Notes: a model not told the origin generated them from the letters alone. Numbered from the stretch's first letter, positions 23,101 to 38,100 are shown. The stretch is 64,000 nucleotides of DNA from Melanocharis versteri (GCA_013397845.1 VZTG01010716.1:497745-561744); one strand, 5' to 3'. Program-made: numbers and translations.

Positions 23101-26100
23101 AGGATGATGGCTGCACCCTTTTCTTCCTCCTGAAGGTTGATGGACTTTACCTTTTAGAAGCTGACGCCCTGTTTTCATTATTTCTCTCCACTTCCTCAAC
23201 GTTTGTTCTGTCAGATCTCTGCCGGGAGGGCACTTAGTGCTTTCTCCTCATTTGCTCCCTTGAAGTTTCTTTTTTTTTTCTTATGCACAGCCTGAACTTT
23301 ACACCTTTTGTATCCTGCTTCCTGGAGCAAGTTGAAAATAACGATAATGGTGCAAAACGATCTCTAATTGGAGATTATAAAGCCAATCACCACTGCTGGT
23401 GGCAATTTGAATAGATGCTGACGTTTATTCTTCAGAAATGAGTGGATGGCTAAGGAAGGGCAAGGAGAGAACACAGAGTATTTTGTTGTTTATTAATAAT
23501 TTTCTGTCAGCAGCAGAAGAGAAACTTGGATTCTTGCAATTGTGCCTCACCCTGACGTGAGTCTGTCTGGTCCCCTAGAAAGTAGTGTGGGCACAGCCTT
23601 AAAAAAAATACTTGCTTTTCATGTTACTCCTCAGAGCAGCACCGTGGCCCTTTACACAGGCAGTGGTACCGTGTGCTGCTCCCTCAGTGGCTCTTGTTTA
23701 GTCAAATTCAGAGTTTGTGGCCGATCATTTGGAATTTCCATCAGCTCTGCACTGCGGAGCAAGGCTGGGCTGAAGTGGGAATAGAAACTTACCCACAGCC
23801 ATGTGAGTGTAAAATGAATACATGGCTTGAAATGCTGTGAAGGTCTTCTGAAGCCAGCCCTGACCACTTGATGGATGTTTGTGTCACTCGAGGATGCTCT
23901 AGGTGCAGGATCCTCCGTCCCCAGCCCCGATTTGCAGCCAGCACCACATACCAGACGTTATAAAATCATGAGACGTTTTAATCTCGTAACACAGACAGAC
24001 AGACAGACAAACTGCACGTATTTACCAGCCACCTCCAGACCAAGCTTCTCCCTCTTAATCTCAGAGCAGTTCTCTTTGTGGGTAGTCGTCCAGCGCTCTC
24101 AGAGATAAAAAAGATGCTGTAACTTTTGGTGTGACTTTCTGGAGAGGTGTAATGACTTGGTGGATAAGTATGGGATGAGTCGTGGCCTGGGGCACCACTT
24201 GCAGGATGTTTCCCATGAGAAGCAAGCTTTTGTTTTTCCAATTTATCTCCATCAAATGCATCATGACGTGTTCCCCCCCTGTGCAAGGGCTGAGTCTTGA
24301 ACCCAGTGTGAAAAGCAGCGTATCCATGGAGGAAAACAGATTTTTAGTGCATTAGGTTCAGCAAGGAGTTCAGGGTAATATTTGTCTTGCTGGCAGACAT
24401 ATCACTTTTCTTTGAGAAATGCTTCTAAATTAAAGCCAGTCTAAAATTATATCTTCCCCCAAAATAAAAGGTTAAAATTAGATGTGGTTGTTCTTGTATC
24501 ACTTGAGCAGCCTGGCTGTTCTGTGAAGGGGCATGTGAGAAACCAGTACTTGATACAGGATTTGTTTGGAGCTTTAATTGACTTCCCAGTCCAGGTGCTC
24601 AGAATGATTAATAATGTGAAAATATGATTCATTTTTAATTGGATATTCAGTCACTTTTCCTTATGGTAAAGACTTTCTGCTGTAAGAATTATACAGATCA
24701 GCATGTTTTTAAGGATTTTAACTCGTGATTTTTTTTACATGTGGCTGCTGTCTCTTTTTACTTCCACAGATAAATTTCCAAGCATAATTTATAGACAAAA
24801 AAATCTTTACTTTCTAGAAATTTCATAATACATCATTTTAAGTAACTTATTTCTGTGCCATTTCAACTTGGGTGCCTTCAGTCAGTGGGATAAAACTCCT
24901 TTGAAGGCCTGTGAGTTCAAGAGTTCGAAGATACCTTCTCTGAGACGTTGGGGTTGTGCACACAGGGATTTCCAAACTCCCCTGAAGTGCTGTCGCTAAG
25001 AAATAGATTTATGTTGAGTTCATCTCCATGACCAAATCTTGTCTTGTTTGATTTGCAAATTGTACAGATATTTCTAACACATCACATTCCGGCCTGACCA
25101 CAGGCTCCTTCTGGTCGCCAGCAGTGGCGAGCGAATGTTTCTCACCCGAGTCAGCAGAATGTTTTCTCCATTTCTTCTCTGCCATCCTTTGTTAGTGCCT
25201 CCTGCAGCTTAAAAGGAAAAGAAAAAATCATTGGAAGGGGGTGAGGGAAAGACAGTTGGTGTTCAGGATCTTACATGCCTTGAGTTTCAGTGACTTCTCC
25301 TGGTTTGGCAAGGAGCACGTCTAAATCTCCTGGGATTTAGTGCTTGGTGTGATGGAGTTTGAAGCAGTTCTGCAAATGCCCTTTTCGAAGGTAGAGCTGC
25401 AGTCACAGTCCAGGGGGGGACGACTGAGAGGACTTCCCCAAGTGTTGAAACAAACTGAACTATTGCAGGGAGGCAAAACACTCAGAACTTCCTGCGGCCC
25501 CACGCAGAGGAGGAGGAGAGGGTGGAGGAGGTGTTATTTGCGAAGAGGGTTAAAAAACTGGATGAGAATGAATCCTCCTGGGTTTATAGTCAGGGGTTTT
25601 CCAAAGGTGGCACCTGGAGCCTGTTAGAAGCTGCTCCATTCAGAGTTAAACCATCACTAAACAGAAATGAACCCCCCCAAGCCTCCTGTTCTCCTCCCAG
25701 CCCTCTGCAGCCCTGGCCTGTCCAGCCAAGCATTGTTTGGAGGTGCTTGGTAACCAGGGCTTTGGGGGAGCTCCAAAAGCAGATGTTGGGGGTGTTGCTG
25801 TGAGCCTGCCAAGCCAGGGACAGTGTCCCTATGTCCCTCAGGACACCCAGACACGGGAGGAGGACACGGGATTGCTCTGCTTCCCTTCGGCTCGCTCCGG
25901 TTCCATCCCACACCTCATCACTCTGAACGAACCATTTGTGCTTTATTCCTCATTCCAGTTCAAATGTGGCTTCTGTGGCTTCCACCACTCCAACTTTTTT
26001 CCATTATAGAATTGTTTACATTGCTCTGGGAGAGTTCTGTTCCCTTGGCCTGGCCTTCAGGTGGCCGTTCGCAGCTGTTTTGTGAAATGCTTTTTTTTTT

Positions 26101-29100
26101 TTTTTCCATTGGCTGCTCCCTGTGAAATTTTTCCTTTTGCAGACATTTGTTGAGGCTGGGAGGGCTCTCAACAGGAGGGTTTTGAGGTTGTTCAGCCACT
26201 TCCAGGGTGGCAGCTCCGCTGGGAGAAGCTCCTGCAGCATCTCCAGTTGGGCATTTTGTCCTTGTGTGCTCCCCTGGGATTTTAGGATCTGCTTTATCCA
26301 CCCTGGGTGCACCTTGGGAAGAAATTTGAGTGATGCTGAAACCTTTAATCACTACTGATAGAAGTGATTAAATTTGTCTCTTGCTATTTTAAGTAAGCTG
26401 GCTGCAGTTTCTCTGTGCCATGGTGTGTATTCCAAATTTTGTGGAATTGGAAGCCACCCCTCTGGATTCCCACACGGAGGGAATGGTCATTTACAGCTCA
26501 AACACAGGGGAATTTCCTCCATGCAAATCTGCCTTTCAGGAGGGTTTAACTGCAAATTTCTGCAGGTGAAAACCGTTCATTTTAGGATGATGGCTTGAGG
26601 CCTTTTTTTTTTTTTTTTTTTTTTTGTCCCAAGGTAGCTGTCAGACCTCGGGAGGGGCAAGCAGGGGATGGGACTAAATTCCCCAAATTTCAGAGTGGAG
26701 AAAGAGATTCCCAGGTTTGCCATAAATATACTTTAGAATTTTAGGGAAGTTTCAACTCTCTTTGCATCTGCTCTCAGTGAGTGAAATAGAGAGATGTTAT
26801 TTATTTATTTAGCTCTGAAGCTGCTGTGGACAGAGATGATCTTACTGCAAGTACCAAGAAGTTTATTGCCACTGGGGCCTATAGAAATATTGATGATATA
26901 AATTATTACTCTTTGGTTCATTTACCCAGTCTTTGTTCTCCCTTCCATATCAAAATCACTCTTGTGTATCAATTTCTGGATCTCTTATTTTCAGTTTTAT
27001 TTCAGTGAACCTTTTTCTTCTCCCCAAGAGAGACTGTGCCTCATTTATCATCTCACTTTGTATTTCTGCAATCCAAAATACACCCAAGCACTTGGAATCA
27101 GTCTCCTGTAAAGTAAGAAGGAATAAATAAAAGAATTTTCTTGCTATCAGAGCAGCTTGTCCCTTACCAGTTGCATGCCAGAAGAATGGGTTTATTTTGA
27201 ATTGTTTGCATATGGCAACAGGAGCTGCAGCTGCCATACAGAAAATATAACTGGTATTTTATATCAACATTCTTAACTCGCTGCCACCGAAAAATCACAG
27301 TGTGGATGTGATTGCCTCAGTCCAGTGCTCTGAAATGTTGGGGAGTGAACCTCATCTTCCCAGCAAATCCAGGAGTGATGGAGCTTCCCCTTTTGTGTGG
27401 GACCTGCGGTGGAATTTCACCCTTTAATGTGCAAATGAAGCTTTTGGGGGCTGGATGTGTCCCTGGCTGCCGCATTTCAAAGAGAGCTCCCTGTGCAGGC
27501 AAGGGCAGGGCTCAGCTCTGTCACACTTTCCCTCTGCTCTGTAATAAACTGAGCTTTGATTTTCTTTGGGGGGGGGGATCAAGCTCCCTTCTTGCTCTAA
27601 TAAAATGAAAATAAATTAAGATTGCAGATAAAAACACAGAAGAAAATTGCTGGCAGTATTTCCCAGCACGATGTCAAAACCCATCAAATAATGAACAGCA
27701 GAAATTAAGGTTTGTGTAATTTGTTCTGCACATAATGAAACTTCAGGATTTGTTTAAATCTGTGGTTTTTACATAAAGACCTCACTTTATGCAGTAATTT
27801 TATTTCTTTTCCCTCCCTCTTCCCTGGACAGTGTTTCCATGACCTTTGTTAAGTGATTGTTTTTTAGCTACAATGTCTGGTGTTCAGATTGTTTGAATTG
27901 CTTCTCAGTTCTTTTGTATTAAAAATAATGGCAATTCTTTCAGGTTTTTAAACTATGTAGCAGCTCATTTCTTGAATAGATTTTGATGCTCGTTTTATTT
28001 GGAGGTCTGTCCGAAAAAATCTTTCAATGTAAGATGGAGACTAAAATTAATTCGGTTCAATGGTATTTAAATAATGTTTAAGTTTTGAGTTACATTTCAA
28101 ACGATTTTTAGCAAACAGCAGTGAGGTCACTTTCTTGTTTACACAGAAAAATCAGACACAAATTAAACAACTGTTTGTTGGAGAAAAATCCAGAAGTTAA
28201 GAAAGTCTGCTGCAAGATGTCATTAAACCCAGTCATTAAAACAAATCAATATATAATTTAAATGCCTAATCCTCTAAAAGCAGCAGTAGGGAACACACCT
28301 CCTCTAATAAAGCTGTAGGTCATAAATACCTTAAGGAGAACATTGTAAAATATTTGAAAAGTCCTGGGTTTTTTTAAGAAGTAAGGATTTTTACTTCTCC
28401 TTGGCAACCTCATAAGTGGCAGGGCAAAAGCTGAAAGGCTCCCTAACATTTTGGTGGATCAAAAGAAAGATTTAATTTTTTTTAAGTACATTAATAGCTC
28501 AACATTGCAATTCAGGTGGTCTAAAAAAAAACCCAGACAAACAAGAATTTTACATAAATAGCATTATCAATGACCAAAGTGAGAGGCACTGAGTTTTAGC
28601 CTAGGAACAAATGAGGGGGGCTGATTTGAACTTTTATTCTAACTCACATAAAATACAATTGAAATTTGTTTTGTTTTGTTTTGTTTTTTTCAGGGTCCAC
28701 ACATAGCCTCAGTCACTCTTGCTGCCTATGAATGTAACTCTGTGAATTTCCCTGAGCCTCCTTACCCGGATCAAATTATCTGCCCTGAGGAGGAGACAAC
28801 TGAAGGCTCCATCTCCTTGTGGGCAATCATCTCAAAAGTCAGGCTGGAGGCCTGCATGTGGGTAAGGCTTCTTTAAAAAACCTGCAATTTCCATTGGTGT
28901 ATTTAATTTCTGTGGCCAGCAATAGGCAAAAATTCCTCAGTTAGCAAAATAATGATGGTTTACAATGCCCAGGGTAATGTGAAAAGTTGCCTTCCTGGTG
29001 AACCTTTTAGCCCTGATCATTTTAATGCTTTTTAATTGGATATTCCTGGGCTATTTTTATCAGCTGCAGTGCTGTTTGCTAAATGCCAGCAGAAAACTTG

Positions 29101-32100
29101 AAGGCTGTTGGTGTAAAAAGTAAATTTTAGGAAGGGTGTCTGCACCCCAGATGATCTGGCAGCTCTCAGGTCGAAGCAAGAAATAATTCCAGAAATTTTG
29201 GGCCTGTAATAGGAGTGAAGGTGCAGTTCCTCATCTTCAGGACTCAGGCCCTCATCTCACAGCTTGCTCTGAGCTGCAGCAGTAAATTGGATTCAATTTT
29301 AAAAGTGTTAATTTGCGCATTTTTAAATACTTTATTTCTGCTTCTTTGCCTGTTTCCACTTTTCAGTTAAAAGCTGAGCTGCTTTTCCTGTTTAAGTGAA
29401 TCAGGGTCTTAGGAAACGCTGTCACTGGAACTTCCTTTCTGTTTTCCTCTTTTTTTTCTCTGCAGCTTCTTGTAGAAGTTTAATTTTTGGAGGATTTTGG
29501 TCAGCCAGGCTGGTTTTTTCATTACGTGTAGATCATTTTGAGTTGCAGTTTACACAGATGCATCTGCTGTGAACTACATGCCAAATTAACTTTATTTTGC
29601 TGCTGACTTCCTGTCCTAGCTGATGATTTAATTACTAAATTCTTGGTTGTCCAATTCAAATGCAGAGAAAGGAAATTCTAAAAACAGTATCTGATGCCTT
29701 CCCTGGTATTCTTTAATACACAAGGCAACTGGTCACTACAGTTTTTTAAATAGCAGCAGTTGTGTTCGTTACAAAAATTCCAGTCAGGTTGTGTGAATTT
29801 ACAGACTAAAGTCAAAATAGTAACAGAGAAAGTGGACTCACAGCCCTGTCAAAGAGCAAAGTACAGCTTAAATTTCACTCCTAATGAAAAGCCAGAATTG
29901 CCTGAATGCTCAATAAGTAGCTAAACATACAAATACTTACAAGACTGTAAATATATATAAGATTTCTCTTTATTTTCTTCCTCATTCCCCTCTGCTGAAA
30001 TCCATTTAATGGAGACAAGCAATAAAAATGGCATTTACAGCTACGTTTCTAGGGTTGCAAAATAGAAATGCAGCTGAGGGTAAACATCTCTTGCTTCATC
30101 TGCAGCATGTAAAAACTGAGCTATGAGGAGAATTAAGTTTAGAAATGAGTGAACAGAGTCACAGCCTCTGGAATCTCGTGTCCTCCAGAGCAGCCATGAG
30201 GGAGAACAAGCAGTGCTTTCGTGGTCTGAGCTCCTTGGATTAGATTAGGGAAAGAACAAGGCAATAAGAACATTTGCATCCCACTTTTTCACCCTTTCCC
30301 CCCCTTCTTCAAATTCCCTGTCAGCTACCTTTGCACTGAACTCTGTCTCCTCTGGATTTTCCCTTGGGAGCATCCTCTGTCTCCCCGTGGTGTCTCGTGT
30401 AATGTTATGCTTTCTTGGAATGTTTCGTGAGTACATAAACATTGCTTGCTAATTTCCTGTAAGCCAAATCAAGTTGGCAACTGCTGCTGCTGCTTCCAGA
30501 GTGTTTCTTTTGTCCTAATTCCAGCTCACTTCTTATGGAAGCTGTGGAAGAGACTTTTTTTTGATTCTGTCACTCTTACTTTGAATGTCCACTTAGCAAA
30601 AGATAATGGTGACTTCCAGAAAGTGAACAGGCTGGTTTTTGCCAGTCATCCCAGGATGACTTTGCAGAGCTGTGACTGTAAAGCTGCCCAGGCTGAGTGT
30701 CCTGTGGGGCGAAATGTGAGGATTTATCTGCACAAGGGTCACAAAACCATCAGCAGCCAACTTCAGCCAGAGATTAAAATCATTCCTAGTGCCCAGCACG
30801 TCGGTGATGGCCGTTCCTGCTGATAATGAGTGTTAGGAGGATTAAATATCCCTGTGCCCAAGGAATTATTAGGTGGGATGAAAATGATGCTTTTTTCAAG
30901 CCCTGTAAAAGCTGGCTCCAGCAGCCCTGGCCTGCAGAAGGGCTCAGAAACAATCTCTTAGGTGAATGCCAGTTTTCACAGCCTCCCATCCCACAGGGAC
31001 GAGGAATTCAATAGTGCCCTATATTTTTAATGTGTTGCAGCCTTTTTGGTTTTTTACAAGAAATAAGGGGAAAGAATAAAAATGTTTAATTGCTGGGGAT
31101 TAGCAGAACAGGCAGCCTGTGTCCTGAGCAGGATCAAATCTGTTTAAAAGACTCTTTCTAGTGGAGTCATTTCCCAGTTTCCTTTTCTGAATGTAAAAGA
31201 ATTTTGATTAGCATTTGCCTTTCCAGTTTGTTGTGAGTCCAAGGAATCTCCATGTAAAACTGGCATTCAGAGTTAAATGGTGAAAATATCTAATGTTACA
31301 AAAAGCAGTTAAATAGTTACTGGTTTGGAGTCCTTAATTGCTTGGGTTTTTTTGCTTTTATGCACTTAAGGTACCTATCTCCAGCAGACATGAAATCATA
31401 TGATTTTTGTTGTACTTCTGAAATGTTTTGTAATAATGAGCATGTGACTTATCCAATTTAAAGAAAGTTCATGTCCAGTACACACATGCAAACCTCTTCC
31501 TCAGTGCACAGAACGAAGCCAAAGCAAATTGGCAGAGCCTGGAGGAGCAATGTGACTTTTTCTTCTTGCATCACCCTGAGAACGTAACCTCAAGTTAATT
31601 TTTCTGAAGTGTTGTTGCTACTGTTTTCAGGCTTATCTTCCCCTCGTGCCAGAAATATGCAGACTAATGAAGTTCAGCTTGTTGCAGTCATTTAAATTTT
31701 TTTTTTCTGTGGAAAACAAGGGCATAAACATTTGAGGCTGTGCACTTTGGGTGCTTAAACTGAGAATTTAACAGCTTGGGTAACTGCGGTGGTATTTAAA
31801 ACCACAACCTGTTGATTTGGAATATCCACAGCAGCTGGAATTCTTGCTTGCAGCTGTGTATAGAGCAGGAACAAAGGAAATTGAAAAGCTTTCACGTTGC
31901 TTCAAAGGAGGAGAAAAGCATTTGTTACTCACTGCTGACCCTGGGAGAGAAAAGCCATCTGCAGGGAGCACATTCCCGTGCCGTGCCCAACTATTGTCTC
32001 TTACCTGCCCTAAATTTAAACCATCCTGAGTTAATTCCAAGTTCCTGTTCCATTAGCCTCTGTTTATCCATATGTTCAATCTTAGCTGTCTCCCTTTTTT

Positions 32101-35100
32101 CCCTTGGTTAAGCTAAAGCTGCCTTTACCCACAAGACTGAAATGAGTCATTTGATGTCCTGAGAAAACAAATACAATTTTCCTGCGGTGAGAAAGCAGCC
32201 GTCCTTTCATCTGGGGTTGGCTCCAGCTATCCCAGCTGAAGGAGAGGGGAAAACTCCAGCTCAGGCTTTGCTTAAACTTTTTTTTTCCTTGCTGTAGTAA
32301 AACCTGAGCCTGTTTTCTAACAAACACTTGCCCGGAGTCTCATGACTGAACAAGCAAAACTCGGGGACAGCACCGGGGAGGAGCTCCCGGGTTATTCTGA
32401 AGGCCCCTGGGGATCAAGGGCTGTCACATGCTGGGGAATGTGTCTGGCATCATGTGGTGGGGTGAGCCAGCAGTGCTGACTCAGGATGTGTGGGACAGGG
32501 ATGTGTGGGACAGCAGCAGGGCCGTGGGGGACAGCAGGGCCACCAGCTCCAGCCTCCCACGGCTCCGGCCACGCGCCGCTCCACGGGGCCCCAGGGATGC
32601 ACAGGTCGTGTCTGCCTGACCCTGCAACCCCCAGGCTTTCCCCTGCACGGGGAAAAGAAAGGGAAATAGGGATTCAAAGGGAACAGCATTCTGTTGGAAA
32701 TGATGGGAATTCTGACCTGGTGGATGGAAACAAACTGCTCCAAACAGCTGCTCTCGTCGGCTCAGAGAGTGGCCACGGGGTTTGTGCGTGTCACGTGGTT
32801 TGTGTTTGGGAATAAACAGGAAAATAAATCAGGATTGTTCTTTTCCCAGGGTGCTGGTACAGCCATTGGGGAGCTGCCCCCATATTTTATGGCGAGGGCA
32901 GCCCGGCTCTCTGGTGCTGAACCTGATGATGAGGAGTACCAGGAATTCGAGGAGATGCTGGAACACGCAGAGACTGCACAAGTAAGGACAGCGTGCAAAA
33001 CAACAGAATTAATAAAACACAGAGCAACTAACAGGGAGTAAATAACCACCCTAATTAAACGAGAAGGGGCCAAAAAATCAGTTGGTGTGAGTTCACAAGG
33101 GACTTCCCAGGGATGGGAAAAGATCCTGCACTGGGTAGAGATGCCCGTGGTGATGGGAGGACAAGAATGCAGCTTGTTGAAGCAGATAAAATAGTGCAGC
33201 CAAGTATTTGCTACAAGTACTGCAATTATTTAGAGTTCCAAGAACAGCACAGTAAAGGTAGGGAGACACTGGGCTGGGAAAGCAGGGGCAGAGGAGCTGC
33301 TGTTTCATAATCCTGGTGGTTCTGGCTGCATTTAAAGCCCCCCTGGGCCAGCAGATGATTTTCAGCCTCAGCTCATCCCTTTCAGATGACATTTGCCTGC
33401 CTTGCCACTGACACCCTCAGGGACCAGTGCATGACCCGTTCATCAGCCTGAGGAAACATTTTTCATGATGTGGAAATGCAGCAAAACTGCCCCAAGTCCC
33501 TTTTTGTGGCTCTTGTCATTTATTTTCTCATGGGGTTAAATAGTGCACAGTTTGCAACTGATGCTGCACATCAGTCAGGTACTGCTGTGGATAATTTTTC
33601 CTTCAGGTCAGGAGTTTGCATCCTGGTCACAAGTTCCTGATAGTGTTTTAGAAGGAACTAAACATTTTTTCCTCGTGCTGCTTGCCACTGAATTTTTCCC
33701 TCTGTATTTTTCCTTCTTATCCTGTTTTGTCTGCCACTAAGTTGAAACGGGTCATGAGACTGCTGTTAAAAACTAGCAGATGCTATTTACCATGCACTGA
33801 TGTCTTTAAACTCCTCTGCCAGGGTATTTTCTGGAGATAAATATATACCTTTTTTTTTCCCTCCTTCAAAAAAAATGGATGAAGCTTTTCCATGAAAGTG
33901 GTTTGTCTGGAAATACTGAATGCAATCTAGTAATTCTAACAGTAAACCCTGTGTTTCCCGAGAGCCTCCCCCTACTAGAAGGTTCCAAAGGATTTTTCTG
34001 CTATTATAAATAGTAAATTCTTCTATTTTTTTAAAGATGCAGCAGGGGAAAGAAAAGAATCTGCTTTGTTCTTTACTCCCCCATCAATCTTTGCTTTGCA
34101 AAGTAATCCCCTAACTGTATGAAAATCAAATTGTGGTAAAAAAAACCAGCAACGAAACCAGTTCAATACATGACTTCAGTATCTGTGTTTACTGAAACTC
34201 TCCCAGCAAATTATATGTGTGTACAGTTGTGGGAGCAGCCAGAGATGGTTTCCAGAACGCACAGTGAGATTCTTGGGAGGAAAATTTTTGCTAGAGAGCA
34301 TTTTGTCAGGCCAGGCCAAACTATAGCTGTATTGACTGCCCGGAGTAAACAAATGGCCTTGTGGAATTAATGAAGAAAAATGATGCCGTTATTTACCAGT
34401 ACTTTTGATTTTATTTTCTTGGCAATTGAGTTTGGATTGAAGCGTGTTGTTTTGTGGATGGATGGCCAGGGAAAAAAAAAAAAACCTTTCAAACTCCACT
34501 TGTGGTTTGGTTTCTATAAACTCTTTTAACATGAGGCTTTGACAATCCGATTAAATTGTATTGTGCTCATAAAACTGACAGTTCAGTTTTTTCCATTTGC
34601 TAATGTGACTTCCTTTTTGCTTTTGGCTTCAATCATGTTTTCTCTGGATGTCTGTGGGAGACAGGCCTGCCTTTCCTATGACCTCTGTAAATCCCAATCT
34701 CCAGCATAGCTTATCACTCTTTGCCCTGTAATTTGTATTCATGAGCAGTGGTGATGTCTATTTTTAAATTGCTCATTAACAGTTGTTATTACCTCCATCA
34801 GCTTTCTCCCACTCTGCTGGGTTGGAAGCCTCACACGAGGGCTGTGACAAGTGTCCTGTGCCTTGGGGATGCTGCAAATGCTTGATGTCAAGTGACAGGA
34901 GCATTTTTTCAGTGTAAAGGTCTCTTTCTGGAAAGGTTTGGGAATGGGAGTTGGATTTTGAAGAAGGGCTGAGCTGCTCTTTGCTTACGAGGCAGAGCCA
35001 GCTGCTTTGACGTTTTTGCTGCGTCTGTGTTGTTCAGAGAGCTCGTTGCTGCTGCTTCTCAAAAACAATGGTAATTTGGAGAAGCAGATGAGCATCTTCT

Positions 35101-38100
35101 CTGGTGAGAATAGATCGTGGCTGTAGCATCCAGCCTCAAGGATCTGGGAGGGGGAATATGCTCCTGGCTGGGCCACGAAAAAACCAGCCAAAACAGGGAC
35201 CTAAGAGGATTAAACAGCGTAAAGGTTTAGTGCTCCATTCAGAGTTACTCAGAGTAAAATGCCATTTCCTTTAAAGAGTCTGTTGATGGATTTTCTCTCC
35301 TGAATCTCAGATCTGAGTGACCTGTCTCCTTGTGCTGGCCTTGGAGAGAGCTCATTAACCTGCAGCCGATGTGTCTGTCCTGTACTTTCCATTAGCACAC
35401 TCGAGAAAAAGCCCCTTATTTTAAAGGAACGCTCACTTCTCCTTCCTCCGTGTCCCTTTGTGTGCTCACCAGTGAGTCCCAGCTCCGTGCAGGGAGTGTC
35501 AGAGCTGCCTCGTGGCCATGCCCTGCAGAGGGGAGGTGGCTTTTCTTTGTCCCCAGAGCTGCCACAAGGCAGAGCCCAGCACGCCCGACAGAGCAGCTCT
35601 GCTCGGGTTTGTTCATACTTAAGGCAGCGTTTAGAACCCACCAGCGTTTCAAACGGCATCTCAGCTGCTGTTAACTCTCTTCCAGTCGAATTCCAGAGTG
35701 AAAGAGGGTTTTATCAGAGCTCCCCTTTTAGCCACAGGGAGTATCTCCATTCAAAGCAGCCTCTCAATTAGGGGAAGTGAATCCGCTGCTCAGTGCTGGG
35801 GCAGCACTTTGGTAATGACACAGTCACAGACACTTCGTGCAGTTTTGTGTCCCCACACACATGAGCAGGGACTCTCTTTTGCCAGTTTAATAGCTGCCGG
35901 TTGGTAATTTTTCTCGTTTCTCTGTCATGCTGAAACACTTCAAGCTGAGGAGTGAAAAAGCAGCTTTTGGTGCCAGCTTCCCTCAGGGTACTCAGTGACA
36001 GTGCGTGGGCCTTGCTGTATCCTGGTACTCCTTGCTAAGAGGGGAAAGTACTGATATCTTTGCATATCTAATCCTTAATGGCTCTGAGTGTTTGGCTTCA
36101 TTAAGTGGCATTTCTTTAAGAACTAATGATTTACACATCGGGGCTTTGCTTCTGTGCAGCCTCGCTGCAGCCAAATTTCCATGTAAAAATATTTTCTAGT
36201 TGCCTATGTTACTATCAGCCACTGCTGTTTGTTTACTCTCCAAGCCTCGGGAAGAATACAGGCTGGGAGAAGGGTTAACTCCATAGAAATGCCGAGCTGC
36301 AGCAGGGCTGGTTTGGAAATGACTGAGTGCCATCTGCACACTGGCTGTCAGTCGTTGCTGGGACCTGTTTTTGCCTCCACTGAACCTTTACTGGTTGTGG
36401 TTTGTCTGGCCATCACATGACTTCTCTGAAAATTCCCCCTCCCCTCCATTTCCAGTAAACTGTTTGAACAGGAGTGAGTCAGACTGAAACCAGCTTCCCT
36501 GTAACCACAGGGCTTGTTAAAGAATTTGTCAACGTGGACTCGAGAGGGTTTGTATTCAACCGAGCTGCAACCGCCTTTGCCTTTGGTTGCGTCAGGAGTT
36601 CCACCGAGCCCCTTCCTGCTCCCTGCAAGGGGTTAAACCCGTGGACTCCGTGGTGGTGACAGTCACACGCGTCTTCCCAAGCTTTTCTGAAAGCCCTGGG
36701 CTGCTTTTCCACCTCTGCACGTGGGGCTGCTCTGTGCAGGGGCAGAACAAAGTCCGTGCCACACCCGGCAGAAGCCAGCGCTGTGTTCTGACACGACACT
36801 GACTTCACTCGCGGGGAATGATTAGGCGCGACTAATGGGTGAAATCGCGCTTAATTAGCGGCGTTAAAGATGGCCAAATTAAAAACGGATCTCTCCCGTG
36901 ATTAAATCAGCAGCTCCTAGCTGATAAGTTCCTGCTTGAAAAGGCTGCTGGCTTGTTTAAGCATCAGCGTTTAAGGGTAATCGGTACAAGAAAAAAGAAG
37001 TTAAAGCAGACCACAAGCAGGTTTTTATAAAGCATTTATCATAAAAATGGAAGCGGAAGGGTCATGTACAATAACTGGGAAACCTTGACTTCTTTTTTTT
37101 TTTTTTCCTTTTTTTGCTTTCCCAGAAATCACTTGTTTGAACTGAACATCCAATTCCACTCATCCTCTCTCTTGCTCAGCCTTCCCTTTCCTCATCAGCT
37201 TCCTCTCTTTATTAATTGTGCTGCACAAGGACGTTGCTGCTGTGGGTGGTCACCAGGAGGCTGCTCCTCACACCCTGCATTCCTCAAGTTTGATGCCTGT
37301 GTTTGTTGATAGCTGCAGGGGAGGTTTCTTCCCTCTTTCATTTAATTAAATGGAAATTCAGAACCCATCAAACCTTGAGGCTGCACTTCAGAAACTCCCC
37401 ACGAGTGCTGGGGAGTGAGGTGGCAAAGTGACAGCGTGTTTTCACAGACAGTATAACAAGCAGTGGATACACTGAGTAACAGCTCAGTTTTGAACTGTTC
37501 TCCAAAATTACCGTGTTTAAAATAAGTTTTTGGAATGAGTCAATGACAGCTTTGAATAAGAGAACTTGATCTCGAGCACTTCCTGAGAAAAGAGGTAGCA
37601 AAGAGTTAAAACAGGCAGAGGGAAGACAATGAGAGCTGTGAGTAAGGAATGTGTAAAGCACCTCCTGGTTGGATTTCTTTGGGCACTGGCAGGAGAACGT
37701 GCCCACATTGTTCTATTCATTTGCACACCTGCTCACGGATAAGGAAAAACCAGCACAGAGCATTGCACTAATTACTAATGGTGACTGGAGATGACTTTTT
37801 GAATCCTGCTTTGAAGGGCTCTTTGTGTCTGTTCCCTAAAAAATTATTTTAAATGTTCAGTGTGTAAGTACATACATCAGAAATCACCCAGGCAGTGAGA
37901 AAACCTGGGTTACTTTGCAACATTTTCGCTAAGTATTAGGTCAGGAGGATTTTCTCAGTAACAAATCTCCCACTTTGCAACAGAAATGAGAAATAATGTC
38001 ACCAAGTGTATTGGAAATGCTGGAAGCTGCATTTGCACAGCAGTTGTGGAGAAGCAGGTGGTTGAATTCTGCCATTGGATTTGCTTGCCTTGTTCTCTGT

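Larger units (their letters stand above)
17590..28693 (+). other. VMP1: VMP1 intron 5
   Basis: The intron is 11.1 kb. It contains a CTCF-type motif (19242-19254), a four-copy 20-bp tandem repeat (23021-23100), an ACAG microsatellite (23991-24009), a 23-base T run (26603-26625) and a 10-base G run (27568-27577). The rest looks like ordinary intron, and its open frames have no recognisable domains. Confidence 0.6.

Noticed and set aside
25103..25131. Second CTCF-like motif (CGCCAGCAGTGGCG)
   Set aside because: It is one base short in the core spacing compared with CCASYAGRKGGCR, so it is not a convincing match.
32762..33073. 103-codon - strand open frame over VMP1 exon 7
   Set aside because: It is the antisense shadow of a conserved coding exon.
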